From Streptomyces tendae (GTDB taxonomy: Bacteria > Actinomycetota > Actinomycetes > Streptomycetales > Streptomycetaceae), in assembly GCF_014650435.1 (NCBI RefSeq), contig NZ_BMUY01000002.1:496001-560000 (forward strand): a stretch of DNA of 64,000 bases, in the 5' to 3' direction. This document shows positions 7,562 to 22,031 of this stretch, piece after piece. Each line of letters opens with the position of its first letter. Within the stretch, counting starts at the first letter, position 1. A program made the position numbers and the translations under genes. The notes under the pieces were generated by a model. That model was given only the letters and a program-made list of their open reading frames with translations. It searched no databases and was not told where the DNA came from.

Positions 7562-8718
7562 TGGCGAAGCGTCGGCCCAACGGCGGTGGCACGATCACCA
7601 AGCGGTCCGACGGCCGGTATCAGGGCGCCGCGTACGTGACCGACACGGATGGCAACCGGGTGCGGAAGTACGTGTACGGCCGGACGTGGGACGAAGCGAA
7701 CGAGAAGCTGGGCAAGCTCCAGGACCAGGAGCGCAACGGCATCCCCGTTCCCTCGCGGTCCTGGACGCTCGGCGAGTGGCTGGGCTACTGGTTGGAGCAC
7801 ATCGTCGCTCCGGAGCGCGAGCACAACACGTACGTGAAGTACGAGTCCAAGGTGCGGCTCTACCTGCTGCCTCACCTCGGCAAGAAACCGCTGGTCAAGC
7901 TCACCCCGGCGCAGATCCGGGCGTTCATGGCCACGCTGACCCGGGAGAAGGTCGGCGCCTCGGCCCGCTTCGAGGTCCTGCGCGTCCTCCGCAACGCCCT
8001 CAACCGGGCCATGCGCGAGGAGCTGATCACGCGGAACGTCGCTCTCCTGGTCGACATGCCCAAGGTCAGCAAGGACAGGGGCGCGGCGTGGAACGCCCGC
8101 GAGGCGATCGCCTTCCTGCGCTCCGTGCGCGCCCACCGGCTCTACGCGGCCTGCGTCCTCGTCCTGGTCCTCGGGCTCCGCCGCAGCGAGGTGCTCGGTC
8201 TGCGCTGGCAGGACATCGACTTCGAGGCTGGCCGCTTCACCCCGGTCAAGCAGGTGCAGCGCGTCAAGGGCGCTGGCCTGGTTCTCAAGGACCTCAAAAC
8301 AGAGTCCTCACAGGCCGTGCTCCCGCTCCCCGAGTTCTGCGCCCGGGTCCTGGATGAGCGCCGGGAGCTGCAAGCGCTGGAACAGAAGATCGCCGGTGAG
8401 CACTGGTCTCAGGAGCCGGACCATGACCTGATCTTCTCCTCCGAGCACGGCGGCATGATCGACCCGGTGGGCTTCTCCCGCACTTTCGATCGGCTCGTCA
8501 AGCGCGCCGGCGTCCGCCGGATCACGGTCCGCCTGGCTCGGCACACCTGCGGGACCCTGCTGGCCTTCCTGAAGGTGCATCCCAAGGTCGCACAGGCGAT
8601 CCTCCGGCACAGCCAGATCAGCATGACCATGGACGTGTACACGCACGTGGTCGGCGACAGTGAGCGCGAAGCAGTGGGCATGCTCGCCGAGCTTCTGGAA
8701 GATCCACTCATCGGCTGA
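7561..8718 (+). CDS. int: Tyrosine recombinase integrase
   Basis: The 385-aa protein has an N-terminal SAM-like core-binding domain (about 60-170) and a C-terminal catalytic domain. Visible catalytic positions are Arg207 (LGLRRSEVLGLRW), Arg327-His328 in RLARHT, His350 in LRHSQ and the nucleophile Tyr360 (DVYTHV). The usual first His of the HxxR box is Arg324 here. It catalyses integration at and, with the excisionase, excision from the tRNA-Ile 3' end. The start is the ATG overlapping the xis stop. A strong bidirectional terminator follows, then the tRNA. Confidence 0.95.
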   Translation: MAKRRPNGGGTITKRSDGRYQGAAYVTDTDGNRVRKYVYGRTWDEANEKLGKLQDQERNGIPVPSRSWTLGEWLGYWLEHIVAPEREHNTYVKYESKVRLYLLPHLGKKPLVKLTPAQIRAFMATLTREKVGASARFEVLRVLRNALNRAMREELITRNVALLVDMPKVSKDRGAAWNAREAIAFLRSVRAHRLYAACVLVLVLGLRRSEVLGLRWQDIDFEAGRFTPVKQVQRVKGAGLVLKDLKTESSQAVLPLPEFCARVLDERRELQALEQKIAGEHWSQEPDHDLIFSSEHGGMIDPVGFSRTFDRLVKRAGVRRITVRLARHTCGTLLAFLKVHPKVAQAILRHSQISMTMDVYTHVVGDSEREAVGMLAELLEDPLIG

Positions 8719-8735
8719 TGTCAGCCGTGGATGTC

Positions 8736-8770
8736 AAAGACCCCCAGCCGTTGCCGACTGGGGGTCTTTT
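8736..8770. terminator. Bidirectional terminator between integrase and tRNA-Ile
   Basis: AAAGACCCCCAG (8736-8747) and CTGGGGGTCTTTT (8758-8770) form a 9-12 bp stem with a 10-nt loop. T runs lie on both strands. It ends the integrase message on the plus strand and the tRNA transcript on the minus strand. Confidence 0.9.
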
Positions 8771-8773
8771 CGC

Positions 8774-8850
8774 TGGTGGGGCTAACAGGATTTGAACCTG
8801 TGGCCTCATCCTTATCAGGGATGCGCTCTAACCAACTGAGCTATAGCCCC
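8774..8850 (-). tRNA. tRNA-Ile (anticodon GAU)
   Basis: Read on the minus strand, the gene begins GGGGCTATAGCTCAGTTGG and ends with TTAGCCCC, discriminator A and an encoded CCA (8774-8776). The anticodon loop reads CTGATAA, giving GAU. The T-arm GGTTCAAATCC and acceptor stem GGGGCTA/TAGCCCC pair fully, so the gene is intact despite integration. It lies 113 bp downstream of the DUF3566 gene in the gyrBA direction. The AICE joins at its 3' end. Confidence 0.97.
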
Positions 8851-8962
8851 GCCGCGCTCTGCGGTGTATGTCCCGCGCGCTGACTCCTGAAGATTAGCGC
8901 ACGAGGCGGGCAGTCCCAAAATCGGTTGTCGCACCGCCGGAGAGCGGGGCCGGCCCCGCGGA

Positions 8963-9688
8963 TCACTCGTCCTCGGCGAGCGTCAGCTCCACACCGCCCA
9001 CGAAGCCGGCGGACAGGTTGTAGATGAACGCGCCGAGGGTCGCCAGGGCCGTCGCGAGGACCACGTCGATCACCGCGATGATCGTCGTGAACAGCAGCAC
9101 GTTGGGCAGCGACAGGAAGGACTGCAGGTCGAAGCCGTTGGACTCGTTGGAGCCGGTGGCCTCGGCGATCGTGCCGCCGACCGTCGAGAAGACGCCCATG
9201 GCGTCCATGACCATCCACAGCACGGCGGACGCCACGATGGTGCAGATGCCGAGCGCGATGGAGAGCAGGAAGCTGACCTTCATCACCGACCACGGGTCGG
9301 CCTTCGAGACGCGCAGCCGCGCCTTGCGCACACGGGGCGTGGTGCGGGCGCCGGTGCGCGGGCGGCGCACGGCCGACGCGTTGCCGCCCTGCGTCTGGTA
9401 GGCCTGCGGCGGGTGGTACGGCCCGCCGGGCTGCTGGGGCTGCCGCTCTCCCGGCAGCGGCGAGGCCGCCTGCTGAGTCCGCTGGCCTCGGGTGTCCGTC
9501 ACAGTTCCCCCCTGGGATCCATGCGTTGAGGACGAGCTCCCCGAGTGCGAGTCGGTCGCTCCGTCGTCGATCTTGCGCAGTTGAGTCGTGTGCGAATCCG
9601 TCGCACGCGCGGCTGAGCCACGGCCGCCGCCGCCCGTTTCCGTACCCGTCGGGGTACCGGCCGATCCGGCGCCCGTGGCTCCGCTCAC
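8963..9688 (-). CDS. DUF3566 transmembrane protein downstream of gyrA
   Basis: The 241-aa protein has a disordered N-terminal half rich in Gly, Ser, Thr and Gln. A C-terminal DUF3566 domain follows with two hydrophobic segments (VSFLLSIALGICTIVASAVLWMV and VLLFTTIIAVIDVVLATALATLGAFIYNL). DUF3566 proteins follow gyrA in most actinobacteria, and their role is not established. GTG 9688 starts 18 bp after the gyrA stop, so it is in the gyrBA operon. Confidence 0.88.
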   Translation of the reverse strand: MSGATGAGSAGTPTGTETGGGGRGSAARATDSHTTQLRKIDDGATDSHSGSSSSTHGSQGGTVTDTRGQRTQQAASPLPGERQPQQPGGPYHPPQAYQTQGGNASAVRRPRTGARTTPRVRKARLRVSKADPWSVMKVSFLLSIALGICTIVASAVLWMVMDAMGVFSTVGGTIAEATGSNESNGFDLQSFLSLPNVLLFTTIIAVIDVVLATALATLGAFIYNLSAGFVGGVELTLAEDE

Positions 9689-9706
9689 GATGACTCTCTC
9701 CTCGTG

Positions 9707-12301
<2,595 letters not shown>

Positions 12302-12343
12302 TGCTGGTGAAGGTCCTTCCTGGTGCGGTCAGCTGAGACCGAC

Positions 12344-14838
<2,495 letters not shown>

Positions 14839-15441
14839 TCACCCGTAGGTGTCGCCCGGACCCTGGCTGCCGGGCGCCCGCAACGGCCCGTAGCGCCGGC
14901 CCGGACCAGCCGGACCACCGGGTCCCAGGACCTTGATCAGCCGCACCGACCCGTGCCCGAGGTCCTCGTTGAGACGGGCCACCAGCGTCGGCGCCAGCAG
15001 CCGCAGGTTCGTCGCCCACGCCGTCGAGTCGCAGCGCACCACCAGCACCCGCTCGTCCTCGTCGTAGCGCTCGGGCACACAGTGCTTCGCCACGTCCTCG
15101 CCGACGATCTGCGGCCAGCGGCCCATCACCCCGCCCACCGCCGCCGGTGTCTCCCAGCCGCGCTCGGTGATCAGCCGGTTGATCGCGGAACCCAGCGCCA
15201 TGGGGTCACGGCCGTCGGCCCGCGCCCCGGAGCGCAGGCCCCCGCGCCGCGCCTGCTTCTTCTGCTGGGCCACGTCCCCACGCGCGCGTGCCGCCTCCCG
15301 CGCCGCCCTGAGCGCCACGCGCGCGAGGTCGACGCCGGAGGGCTCCCGGCCGCCTTTCCCCAGGGCTTTGGAGGCATTGGGGGCTTCGGGGGCTTTTCCG
15401 GGGTCGCCGGGACGCCTGGGGGCCGGCTCGTCGGCGCTCAT
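14839..15441 (-). CDS. DUF721 (DciA-like) protein
   Basis: The 200-aa protein has a variable charged N-terminus and a DUF721 domain ([42 protein letters not shown], then [26 protein letters not shown]). DUF721 includes DciA, the ancestral loader of the DnaB helicase, and actinobacterial recF neighbours are considered DciA homologues. Its ATG (15441) overlaps the recF stop in ATGA, so it is coupled to recF. Its place beside dnaA, dnaN and recF fits a helicase-loading role, since no dnaC is present. Confidence 0.85.
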   Translation of the reverse strand: MSADEPAPRRPGDPGKAPEAPNASKALGKGGREPSGVDLARVALRAAREAARARGDVAQQKKQARRGGLRSGARADGRDPMALGSAINRLITERGWETPAAVGGVMGRWPQIVGEDVAKHCVPERYDEDERVLVVRCDSTAWATNLRLLAPTLVARLNEDLGHGSVRLIKVLGPGGPAGPGRRYGPLRAPGSQGPGDTYG

Positions 15442-16559
15442 ACGCGCTCCACCGTCCCCTCCGCCACCGTGAACCGCGCTCCCGCCAGCACATGCGGCAC
15501 GTCGTCGTCGACCGCGGCCGTCACCAGCACCTGCTCCCCGGGCGCCACCAGCTCGGCCAGCCGCTCCCGGCGCCGCGCGTCCAGCTCGGCGAAGACGTCG
15601 TCCAGCACCAGCACCGGCTCGTTGCCCTCGGCCCGCAACAGGTCGAACGAGGCCAGCCGCAGCGCCAGCGCGTACGACCACGACTCCCCGTGGGAGGCGT
15701 ACCCCTTGGCGGGCAGGGAGCCCAGCTTGAGCAGCAGGTCGTCCCGGTGCGGACCGATCAGGGTGACGCCCCGCTCGATCTCCTGCTTGCGCGCCTCGGC
15801 GAGCGCCGCCATCAGCTGCTCGTACAGGTCCTCACGCGTGTGCGCCTCGCCGGGCGCCGACGGCTTGTACTCCAGGGCGAGGGGGCCGCCGCCCGGGGCC
15901 AGCTGCTCGTACGCCTTGTCGGCCAGCGGCTGCACGGCCGCGATCAGGTCCAGGCGCTGGGCGAGCAGTTCGGCGCCCGCGCGCGCGAGGTGCTGGTCCC
16001 AGACGTCGAGCGTGGACAGGTCCATCGTCCGCCCACCGTGCCGGCGGGCCAGCGCGGCCGACTTCAGCAGGGTGTTGCGCTGCTTGAGGACCCGGTCGTA
16101 GTCGGCGCGCACCCCGGCCATCCGCGGGGAGCGTGCGGTGATCAGCTCGTCCAGGAACCGGCGCCGCTCACCGGGGTCGCCCTTGACCAGGGCGAGGTCC
16201 TCCGGCGCGAACAGCACGGTGCGCACGATGCCCAGTACGTCACGCGGTCTGACCTGCGAGGACCTGTTGATGCGGGCGCGGTTGGCCTTGCCCGGGTTCA
16301 GCTCCAGCTCGATCAGCTGCTGCCGCTCGCCCTGCCGGACCTGGGCGCGGATCACGGCACGCTCGGCGCCCATGCGCACCAGCGGCGCGTCGGAGGAGAC
16401 CCGGTGGCTGCCGAGGGTGGCGAGGTAGCCGACCGCCTCGACCAGGTTCGTCTTGCCCTGCCCGTTCGGGCCGACGAAGGCGGTGACGCCCGGGTCCAGG
16501 GGCACCTCGACCCGGGCGTACGAACGGAAGTCGGCCAGCGACAGATGCGTGACGTGCAT
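15438..16559 (-). CDS. recF: RecF DNA repair ATPase
   Basis: The 373-aa protein has Walker A GPNGQGKT at residues 30-37, the RecF signature and a C-terminal Walker B with [15 protein letters not shown]. RecF loads RecA at gaps with RecO and RecR. It starts at ATG 16559, 32 bp after gnd, and its stop overlaps the DUF721 start, giving a gnd-recF-DUF721 string. Confidence 0.97.
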   Translation of the reverse strand: MHVTHLSLADFRSYARVEVPLDPGVTAFVGPNGQGKTNLVEAVGYLATLGSHRVSSDAPLVRMGAERAVIRAQVRQGERQQLIELELNPGKANRARINRSSQVRPRDVLGIVRTVLFAPEDLALVKGDPGERRRFLDELITARSPRMAGVRADYDRVLKQRNTLLKSAALARRHGGRTMDLSTLDVWDQHLARAGAELLAQRLDLIAAVQPLADKAYEQLAPGGGPLALEYKPSAPGEAHTREDLYEQLMAALAEARKQEIERGVTLIGPHRDDLLLKLGSLPAKGYASHGESWSYALALRLASFDLLRAEGNEPVLVLDDVFAELDARRRERLAELVAPGEQVLVTAAVDDDVPHVLAGARFTVAEGTVERV

Positions 16560-16591
16560 GGTCGTTCGCCGACCTCCCCAACTGGTGGTGC

Positions 16592-17467
16592 CTACTTCTT
16601 CTCGACCGCGTGGCCGCCGAACTGGTTCCGCAGCGCGGCGATCATCTTCATCTGCGGCGAGTCGTCCTGCCGGGACGCGAACCGCGCGAAGAGGGAGGCC
16701 GTGATCGCGGGCAGCGGCACCGCGTTGTCGATCGCCGCCTCCACAGTCCAGCGTCCCTCACCGGAGTCCTGTGCATAACCCCGGAGCCCGTTCAGGTGCT
16801 CGTCGTCGTCGAGCGCGTTGACCGCCAGGTCGAGCAGCCAGGAACGGATCACCGTGCCCTCCTGCCAGGAACGGAAGACCTCGCGGACGTTCTCCACGGA
16901 GTCGACCTTCTCCAGCAGCTCCCAGCCCTCGGCGTAGGCCTGCATCATCGCGTACTCGATGCCGTTGTGAACCATCTTCGCGAAGTGGCCGGCGCCCACC
17001 TTGCCGGCGTGCACGGCACCGAAGTCGCCCTCCGGCTTGAGGGCGTCGAAGACCGGCTGCACCTTGGCGACGTTCTCCGCGTCGCCGCCGTACATCAGCG
17101 CGTAGCCGTTCTCCAGGCCCCACACGCCGCCGGAGACGCCGCAGTCGACGAAGCCTATGCCCTTGGCCGCCAGCTCCTCGGCGTGCTTCTCGTCGTCCGT
17201 CCAGCGGGAGTTGCCGCCGTCCACGACCACGTCGCCGGGCTCCAGCAGCTCGCCGAGCCGGTCGACGGTGGCCTGGGTGGCCTCGCCCGCCGGGACCATC
17301 ACCCACACCACGCGCGGTGCGCTGAGCTTGCCCACAAGCTCTTCCAGGCTGTGGACGTCGGCGAGGTCCGGATTGCGGTCGTATCCGACGACGGTGTGGC
17401 CCGCGCGGCGGATCCGCTCGCGCATGTTGCCGCCCATCTTGCCGAGGCCGACGAGACCGAGCTCCAT
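16592..17467 (-). CDS. gnd: 6-phosphogluconate dehydrogenase, decarboxylating (short, GntZ-like)
   Basis: The 291-aa protein has the NAD(P) motif [12 protein letters not shown] at the N-terminus, the substrate signature [16 protein letters not shown] and the catalytic [19 protein letters not shown]. It makes ribulose 5-phosphate and CO2 from 6-phosphogluconate. It belongs to the shorter (about 300-aa) dehydrogenase type. A gnd gene between dnaN and recF is a standard Streptomyces arrangement. Confidence 0.93.
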   Translation of the reverse strand: MELGLVGLGKMGGNMRERIRRAGHTVVGYDRNPDLADVHSLEELVGKLSAPRVVWVMVPAGEATQATVDRLGELLEPGDVVVDGGNSRWTDDEKHAEELAAKGIGFVDCGVSGGVWGLENGYALMYGGDAENVAKVQPVFDALKPEGDFGAVHAGKVGAGHFAKMVHNGIEYAMMQAYAEGWELLEKVDSVENVREVFRSWQEGTVIRSWLLDLAVNALDDDEHLNGLRGYAQDSGEGRWTVEAAIDNAVPLPAITASLFARFASRQDDSPQMKMIAALRNQFGGHAVEKK

Positions 17468-17662
17468 CAGTTGCGTTCCTTAGGTGTGCGAGGTGGCAAG
17501 GCGGCACCTCCGAACCCGCCGGATGCGTGCCGCGGCACTTTCGTACCCGCGTCGAGCCTAAACCCGCACGCCCGTGCACAGCTGTGGGCATACGCGCTCA
17601 GACGTATGCCCCCACCTGCGGGTTCTTCCCCACCCTGTGGACAGCCACCGGCCTGACGCGGC

Positions 17663-18793
17663 TCAGCCGCTCAGCCGCACCGGCATGATCAGGTACTTGT
17701 AGGCCTCGTCCGCCTCGGCGTCCACCGCGGGCTTGCCGCTGAGCAGGGCCGGCTTCGTGGAGGTCGTGAAGGACAGCTGGGCGACCGGGGAGTCGATCGC
17801 GCTCAGACCGTCCAGCAGGAAGGTCGGGTTGAAGGCGATCGAGATGTCGTCGCCCTCCAGCTGGGCGTCGACCCTTTCCACAGCCTGTGCGTCGTCGCTG
17901 GAGCCGGCCTCCAGGATGAGGACGCCCTGCTCGAAGCTGAGCCGCACCGGGGTGTTGCGCTCGGCGACCAGGGCCACGCGCTTGACGGCCTCCACGAAGG
18001 GGGCGGTCTCGATCACCGCGACGCTGTTGAACTCGGTCGGGAAGAGCGTCTTGTACTTCGGGAGGTCGCCCTCCAGCAGTCGCGTCGTCGTCCGGCGGCC
18101 CGCGCCCTCGAAACCGATCAGACCCTCGCCCGCGCCCGAACCGGACAGCGCCAGGATCACCTGGTCACCGCTGGTCAGCGCCTTGGCGGTGTCCTGGAGC
18201 GTCTTGGCGGGCACCAGGGCGACCGCGGAGATGTCCGGGTTCTCCGGCTTCCACAGGAACTCGCGGACCGCGAAGCGGTAGCGGTCGGTGGAGGCCAGCG
18301 TCACCGAGTCGCCCTCGATCTCGATGCGCACACCGGTCAGGACGGGCAGCGTGTCGTCGCGGCCCGCGGCGATGGCCACCTGCTGCACGGCCGAGGCGAA
18401 GACCTCGCCCGGGACCGTGCCGGTCGCCTCCGGCATCTGCGGCAGCGCCGGGTACTCCTCCACCGGCAGGGTGTGGAGAGTGAACCGCGAGGAGCCGCAG
18501 ACCACCGTCGCCCGTACACCGTCTGTGGAAATCTCCACCGGCCGGTTGGGGAGGGCGCGGGAGATGTCCGCGAGCAGCCGACCCGAGACGAGGACGGTGC
18601 CCTCCTCCTCGATCTCCGCCTCCACGGACACCCGCGCCGAGACCTCGTAGTCGAAGCTGGACAGGCTCAGCTGCCCCTCCTCGGCCTTCAGCAGCAGGCC
18701 CGCGAGGACCGGCGCCGGCGGACGGGCCGGGAGGCTGCGAGCCGCCCAGGCCACTGCCTCCGCGAGTACGTCGCGTTCCACCCGGATCTTCAC
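17663..18793 (-). CDS. dnaN: DNA polymerase III beta subunit (sliding clamp)
   Basis: The 376-aa protein begins MKIRVERDVLAEAVAWAARSLPARP and ends YLIMPVRLSG, the conserved clamp C-terminus. GTG 18793 is chosen because GGAGG lies 8-9 bp upstream and the product then has the family length. Longer starts would enter oriC. It forms the dimeric ring that tethers polymerase III. It lies on the oriC side of gnd with a 195-bp gap. Confidence 0.97.
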   Translation of the reverse strand: MKIRVERDVLAEAVAWAARSLPARPPAPVLAGLLLKAEEGQLSLSSFDYEVSARVSVEAEIEEEGTVLVSGRLLADISRALPNRPVEISTDGVRATVVCGSSRFTLHTLPVEEYPALPQMPEATGTVPGEVFASAVQQVAIAAGRDDTLPVLTGVRIEIEGDSVTLASTDRYRFAVREFLWKPENPDISAVALVPAKTLQDTAKALTSGDQVILALSGSGAGEGLIGFEGAGRRTTTRLLEGDLPKYKTLFPTEFNSVAVIETAPFVEAVKRVALVAERNTPVRLSFEQGVLILEAGSSDDAQAVERVDAQLEGDDISIAFNPTFLLDGLSAIDSPVAQLSFTTSTKPALLSGKPAVDAEADEAYKYLIMPVRLSG

Positions 18794-19610
18794 TGTTGCC
18801 GCCTCCTGCTGTTGCCGGCGCTGCTCGCCCTGCTTCGCCTTCGTCGTCTGACCGGTGTCGTCCGCCGCTGTGAGGGGCAGAACACCGGGGACCAGTCTGA
18901 CGCACCCCACTGACAGTAGGTGCCGTTCGGGGTCAAGTCGTGACGAGGGGCGGTCGGGCTCGAGAGGGCGAGTTGTGCACAGGACCCGCTTCGAAACGAA
19001 TTCCGCTCTCTCTCTAGTCGTCAGTAGTAGTAGGGCCTGTGGATACCGTGGATAACCTCGTTTGCCCAGGTCAGCCCGTAGATTTTGTCCACGGACCCTG
19101 TGGGCGGAGCCGGTGGACAACCGGGCCCTTCTGTGGAGAACGGAAAGTTCTGCACACACCGTGCACAGGGAGAGGCGACTTCTCCCCAACGCCGTCCCCA
19201 GCTTTACCCACGTTTCCCACAGCCCAACCAGGCAGCCTGGTGTGACGGCTTTCACTCGACGCGGTGACGGGGCGCGTCACGTTGCCGAACAGTGGACAAG
19301 CATGTGGAGAAGCTGGGGATCGCTGGGGACAACCCCGTCCTTCCTGTGGGTTGCCCGTGGACAACTGGATGCACAGCCTGTGGATCATTTCTTTGTCCAC
19401 AGCCTGTGGAGATCCTTCGTCCACGAATCCACAGGGAGCTGACCTGCCCTGATGATCCCTCACCAGCCTGGCCTGTGGACAGGATCGGGACAACTTCCCA
19501 GTCCCCAAGGTGTGGACGGAAAAAAGTGGCCCAATCTGTGGAGGACGCCCGTAACCCGGCAGGTATTCGAACAGCGGTCAGGACAGCAGTGCGGGCCCGC
19601 GGACACGCGA
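18794..19610. other. oriC: Chromosomal origin oriC with many DnaA boxes
   Basis: The dnaN-dnaA gap has no gene and is filled with DnaA boxes of the Streptomyces type TTGTCCACA. A perfect copy lies at 19393-19401. Close copies on either strand lie at 19038-19046, 19047-19055, 19085-19093, 19112-19120, 19132-19140, 19291-19299, 19303-19311, 19356-19364, 19379-19387, 19405-19413, 19417-19425, 19425-19433, 19474-19482, 19511-19519 and 19537-19545. A weaker TTGTGCACA lies at 18973-18981. They fall into two clusters (19038-19140 and 19291-19545), as described for S. coelicolor and S. lividans oriC. No AT-rich 13-mers of E. coli type are obvious. Confidence 0.95.
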
Positions 19611-19640
19611 AGGGCGCTCCTGCGGATCCAGGAGCGCCCT
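19611..19640 (-). terminator. Hairpin terminator after dnaA
   Basis: AGGGCGCTCCTG (19611-19622) and CAGGAGCGCCCT (19629-19640) form a perfect 12-bp stem with a 6-nt loop, 22 bp past the dnaA stop. There is no T run, as is common in Streptomyces. Confidence 0.7.
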
Positions 19641-19662
19641 CGTGGCCGGTGGCCGGCGGTCG

Positions 19663-21654
19663 TCAGCCGTTCTTGATGCGGTTGGTCAGCTCGGTCACCT
19701 GGTTGTAGATCGAGCGCCGCTCGGCCATCAGATTGCGGATCTTGCGGTCGGCGTGCATCACCGTCGTGTGGTCGCGGCCGCCGAACAGGGCGCCGATCTT
19801 CGGCAGCGAGAGGTCCGTCAGCTCGCGGCAGAGGTACATGGCGATCTGGCGGGCCGTCACCAGGGCGCGCCCGCGCGAGGTGCCGCACAGGTCCTCGACG
19901 GTGAGGCCGAAGTAGTCGGCGGTGGCGCCCATGATGGCCGTGGACGTGATCTCGGGGGCGGAGTCCTCGCCGCCCGGGATCAGGTCCTTGAGGACGATCT
20001 CGGTGAGGCCCAGGTCGACCGGCTGCCGGTTGAGCGACGCGAAGGCCGTCACCCGGATCAGCGCCCCCTCAAGCTCGCGGATGTTGCGCGAGATACGGGA
20101 GGCGATGAACTCCAGGACCTCCGGCGGGGCGTTGAGCTGCTCCTGCACCGCCTTCTTGCGCAGGATCGCGATGCGCGTCTCCAGCTCGGGCGGCTGGACG
20201 TCGGTGGTCAGGCCCCACTCGAAACGGTTCCGCAGCCGGTCCTCCAGGGTCACCAGCTGCCGGGGCGGCCGGTCCGAGGACAGCACGATCTGCTTGTTGG
20301 CGTTGTGGAGGGTGTTGAAGGTGTGGAAGAACTCCTCCTGCGTCGACTCCTTGTCCGCGAGGAACTGGATGTCGTCGACGAGCAGGATGTCCATCTCGCG
20401 GTAGCGCTTGCGGAAGCTGTCGCCCTTGCCGTCGCGGATGGAGTTGATGAACTCGTTGGTGAACTCCTCCGAGCTGACGTAGCGCACACGCGTGCCCGGG
20501 TAGAGGCTGCGCGCGTAGTGCCCGATGGCATGCAGGAGGTGGGTCTTGCCGAGTCCCGACTCCCCGTAGATGAAGAGGGGGTTGTAGGCCTTGGCGGGCG
20601 CTTCGGCGACGGCGACGGCCGCCGCGTGGGCGAAGCGGTTGGAGGCGCCGATGACGAAGGTGTCGAAGAGGTACTTCGGGTTCAGGCGCGCGGTCGGCTC
20701 GCCGGGGCCGGTCGCCGGCGCGGGCTGCGCGGCCAGCGGTCCGGGCGCCCCGGTGGCGGGTCCGGGGCCGACGGGGCCGCCGCGGTGGACGTGTCCGGAA
20801 CCGGCCGGGGGATCGGGCAGCTCGCGGCGCGGGCCGCGCTGCTCGTAGTCGCCGCGCTGCTGGTCGTAGTCCCCGCGCGGTTTGTCGTAGTCCCCGCCGC
20901 GCTGCTGGTCGTAGTCGCCGCGGGGTTTGTCGTAGTCGCCCCGCGACTGTTCGTACTCGCCGCGCTGGCTGTCGTACGAGGGGCGCTCGGGGGGCTGCGG
21001 GCGGTAGTCCTGCTGGTACGGGGTGTGAGGCTCGTGGGGGTACGGCGGCGGCTCCTGGCCGTACGGCTCCTGCGCCGGGGACGCGTAGGGGCCCCGCTCC
21101 GGGAAGCCGAGGCGCTGCTGCTGCCAGCCGTAGTCGTCCTGCTGCGTGGGGCGGGGCCAGGAGCCGGGCTCGGGGCGCTGGTACTCCTGCGGGTAGGCGG
21201 GCCGCGCGGTGGGGAGCTGGTCGGCGCGGTTTCGGCCGTATCCCTCGTACTCGTCCCGGTCGCGGTACTCCTCGCGGCCGCCCGGTCCGGGGGCGGGGAG
21301 CTCGGGCTCCTCGTAACGGGGCTGGGGGCGGGAGGGAGGCGCCTGCGGAGCGGGGGCGGCGGGGCCGGCGGGCTCGCCCGCGGTGTCGTCGACGGTGATC
21401 GCGATGCGGATCGGGCGCCCGCACTCGCGGGTCAGGGTCTCGCTGACGATCGGTGCGAGGCGGCCCTCCAGTACGCCCTTCGCAAATTCGTTCGGTACGG
21501 CGAGCAGGGCGGTGTCGGCGACCAGCGCGAGCGGCTGGCAGCGCCGGATCCAGTGCTCGTCCTTCGACTCGACGCCCTGCCCGCGGCCCTCTCCGAGAAG
21601 TTGCTCCAATACGCGTGGCCACACTGCGGCAAGATCGGCAGGTACGTCAGCCAC
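19663..21654 (-). CDS. dnaA: Chromosomal replication initiator DnaA
   Basis: The 663-aa protein has domain I at the N-terminus, a very long domain II (about residues 95-310) rich in Pro, Gly, Tyr, Asp and Gln, the AAA+ domain III with [13 protein letters not shown] (about 363-375) and Walker [11 protein letters not shown], and domain IV with the box-binding signature [15 protein letters not shown]. The long domain II is typical of Streptomyces DnaA (about 650 aa). GTG 21654 is the start; the ribosome site is weak (GAGAG). It binds the boxes of oriC and of its own promoter. Confidence 0.98.
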   Translation of the reverse strand: MADVPADLAAVWPRVLEQLLGEGRGQGVESKDEHWIRRCQPLALVADTALLAVPNEFAKGVLEGRLAPIVSETLTRECGRPIRIAITVDDTAGEPAGPAAPAPQAPPSRPQPRYEEPELPAPGPGGREEYRDRDEYEGYGRNRADQLPTARPAYPQEYQRPEPGSWPRPTQQDDYGWQQQRLGFPERGPYASPAQEPYGQEPPPYPHEPHTPYQQDYRPQPPERPSYDSQRGEYEQSRGDYDKPRGDYDQQRGGDYDKPRGDYDQQRGDYEQRGPRRELPDPPAGSGHVHRGGPVGPGPATGAPGPLAAQPAPATGPGEPTARLNPKYLFDTFVIGASNRFAHAAAVAVAEAPAKAYNPLFIYGESGLGKTHLLHAIGHYARSLYPGTRVRYVSSEEFTNEFINSIRDGKGDSFRKRYREMDILLVDDIQFLADKESTQEEFFHTFNTLHNANKQIVLSSDRPPRQLVTLEDRLRNRFEWGLTTDVQPPELETRIAILRKKAVQEQLNAPPEVLEFIASRISRNIRELEGALIRVTAFASLNRQPVDLGLTEIVLKDLIPGGEDSAPEITSTAIMGATADYFGLTVEDLCGTSRGRALVTARQIAMYLCRELTDLSLPKIGALFGGRDHTTVMHADRKIRNLMAERRSIYNQVTELTNRIKNG
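20840..20950 (-). repeat. Tandem [14 protein letters not shown] repeat in DnaA domain II
   Basis: Within dnaA the peptide unit RGDY followed by DKP or DQQ recurs five times in a row, ending as RGDYEQR. The matching DNA is a tandem array of about 21-27 bp units. Such arrays expand and contract easily, so length should vary between strains without affecting the initiator's folded domains. Confidence 0.8.
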
Positions 21655-21755
21655 AGGGCACGCTCTCTCACGAGTCCCTCGAAGGTGTGATTCGGGGACG
21701 GGTCGGGATGAAACTCGGGTGGGGCAGGGATAAGGGAACGAATCGGAGTCCAGTC

Positions 21756-21810
21756 ACGGTAGTCAGCGCGACGGGTAGGGTTCAAGTTGTTGTCCCCAGC
21801 CTGTGGACAA
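21756..21810 (-). promoter_or_regulatory. dnaA promoter with two DnaA boxes
   Basis: On the minus strand TTGAAC (complement of 21780-21785) and TACCGT (complement of 21756-21761) form a -35/-10 pair with 18-bp spacing, about 100 bp before the dnaA start. Just upstream are TTGTCCCCA (21790-21798, plus strand) and TGTGGACAA (21802-21810, a TTGTCCACA box on the minus strand). The two inward boxes beside the -35 fit DnaA autoregulation, which is known for Streptomyces dnaA. Confidence 0.75.
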
Positions 21811-21832
21811 GTGTCTCCCGGTCACCGCTGGT

Positions 21833-21862
21833 TTGACCGAATGGCGCAGTCGCACGTACCGT
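21833..21862 (+). promoter_or_regulatory. rpmH promoter
   Basis: TTGACC (21833-21838) and TACCGT (21857-21862) are 18 bp apart, the same spacing and the same -10 hexamer as the divergent dnaA promoter. Transcription would start near 21869, giving a leader of about 160 nt before rpmH. Confidence 0.65.
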
Positions 21863-22031
21863 AACCAGGTCGAGTTGTCGATGGCTGCTGCCGCCTGCCT
21901 CCGATGGGCACAGGTCACGTCCAAGGTGATCGAAAAGCGGTGCACTCGGGCGTAACGCGAGCTACTCGTGGGCGCACGGTGACAGCCAGGACGGCACCCC
22001 GCCAACACCCGAATCTTTCTGGAGCCCCCGA

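Larger units (their letters stand above)
1..8777. mobile_element. Integrated AICE (pSAM2/SLP1-like) in tRNA-Ile, left end outside window
   Basis: The block carries the usual AICE gene set in the usual order: GntR regulator, FtsK/TraB-like translocase, Spd proteins, replication initiator, excisionase and integrase. The integrase gene ends 55 bp from the 3' end of a tRNA-Ile gene, the typical attachment position. Elements of this family integrate site-specifically into tRNA 3' ends, excise, replicate by rolling circle and move as double-stranded DNA through a TraB translocase. In 1-8770 I find no second copy of the tRNA 3' end, so the other attachment site should lie left of position 1. The exact right boundary inside or next to the tRNA is inferred. 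Confidence 0.9.
21655..22031. other. Divergent dnaA-rpmH control region
   Basis: This 377-bp gap holds the dnaA promoter, two DnaA boxes and at least one rpmH promoter (own entries). The remainder (21870-22020) is rpmH leader. No gene is visible. Confidence 0.8.

Noticed and set aside
1..8770. Second attachment site for the AICE
   Set aside because: I looked for the tRNA-Ile 3'-end sequence on both strands in the element and saw no copy, so the left end is taken to be outside the window.
19038..19545. CRISPR-like look of the repeated short motifs in oriC
   Set aside because: Spacing is irregular, both orientations occur, and the unit is the 9-bp DnaA box. There are no cas genes.
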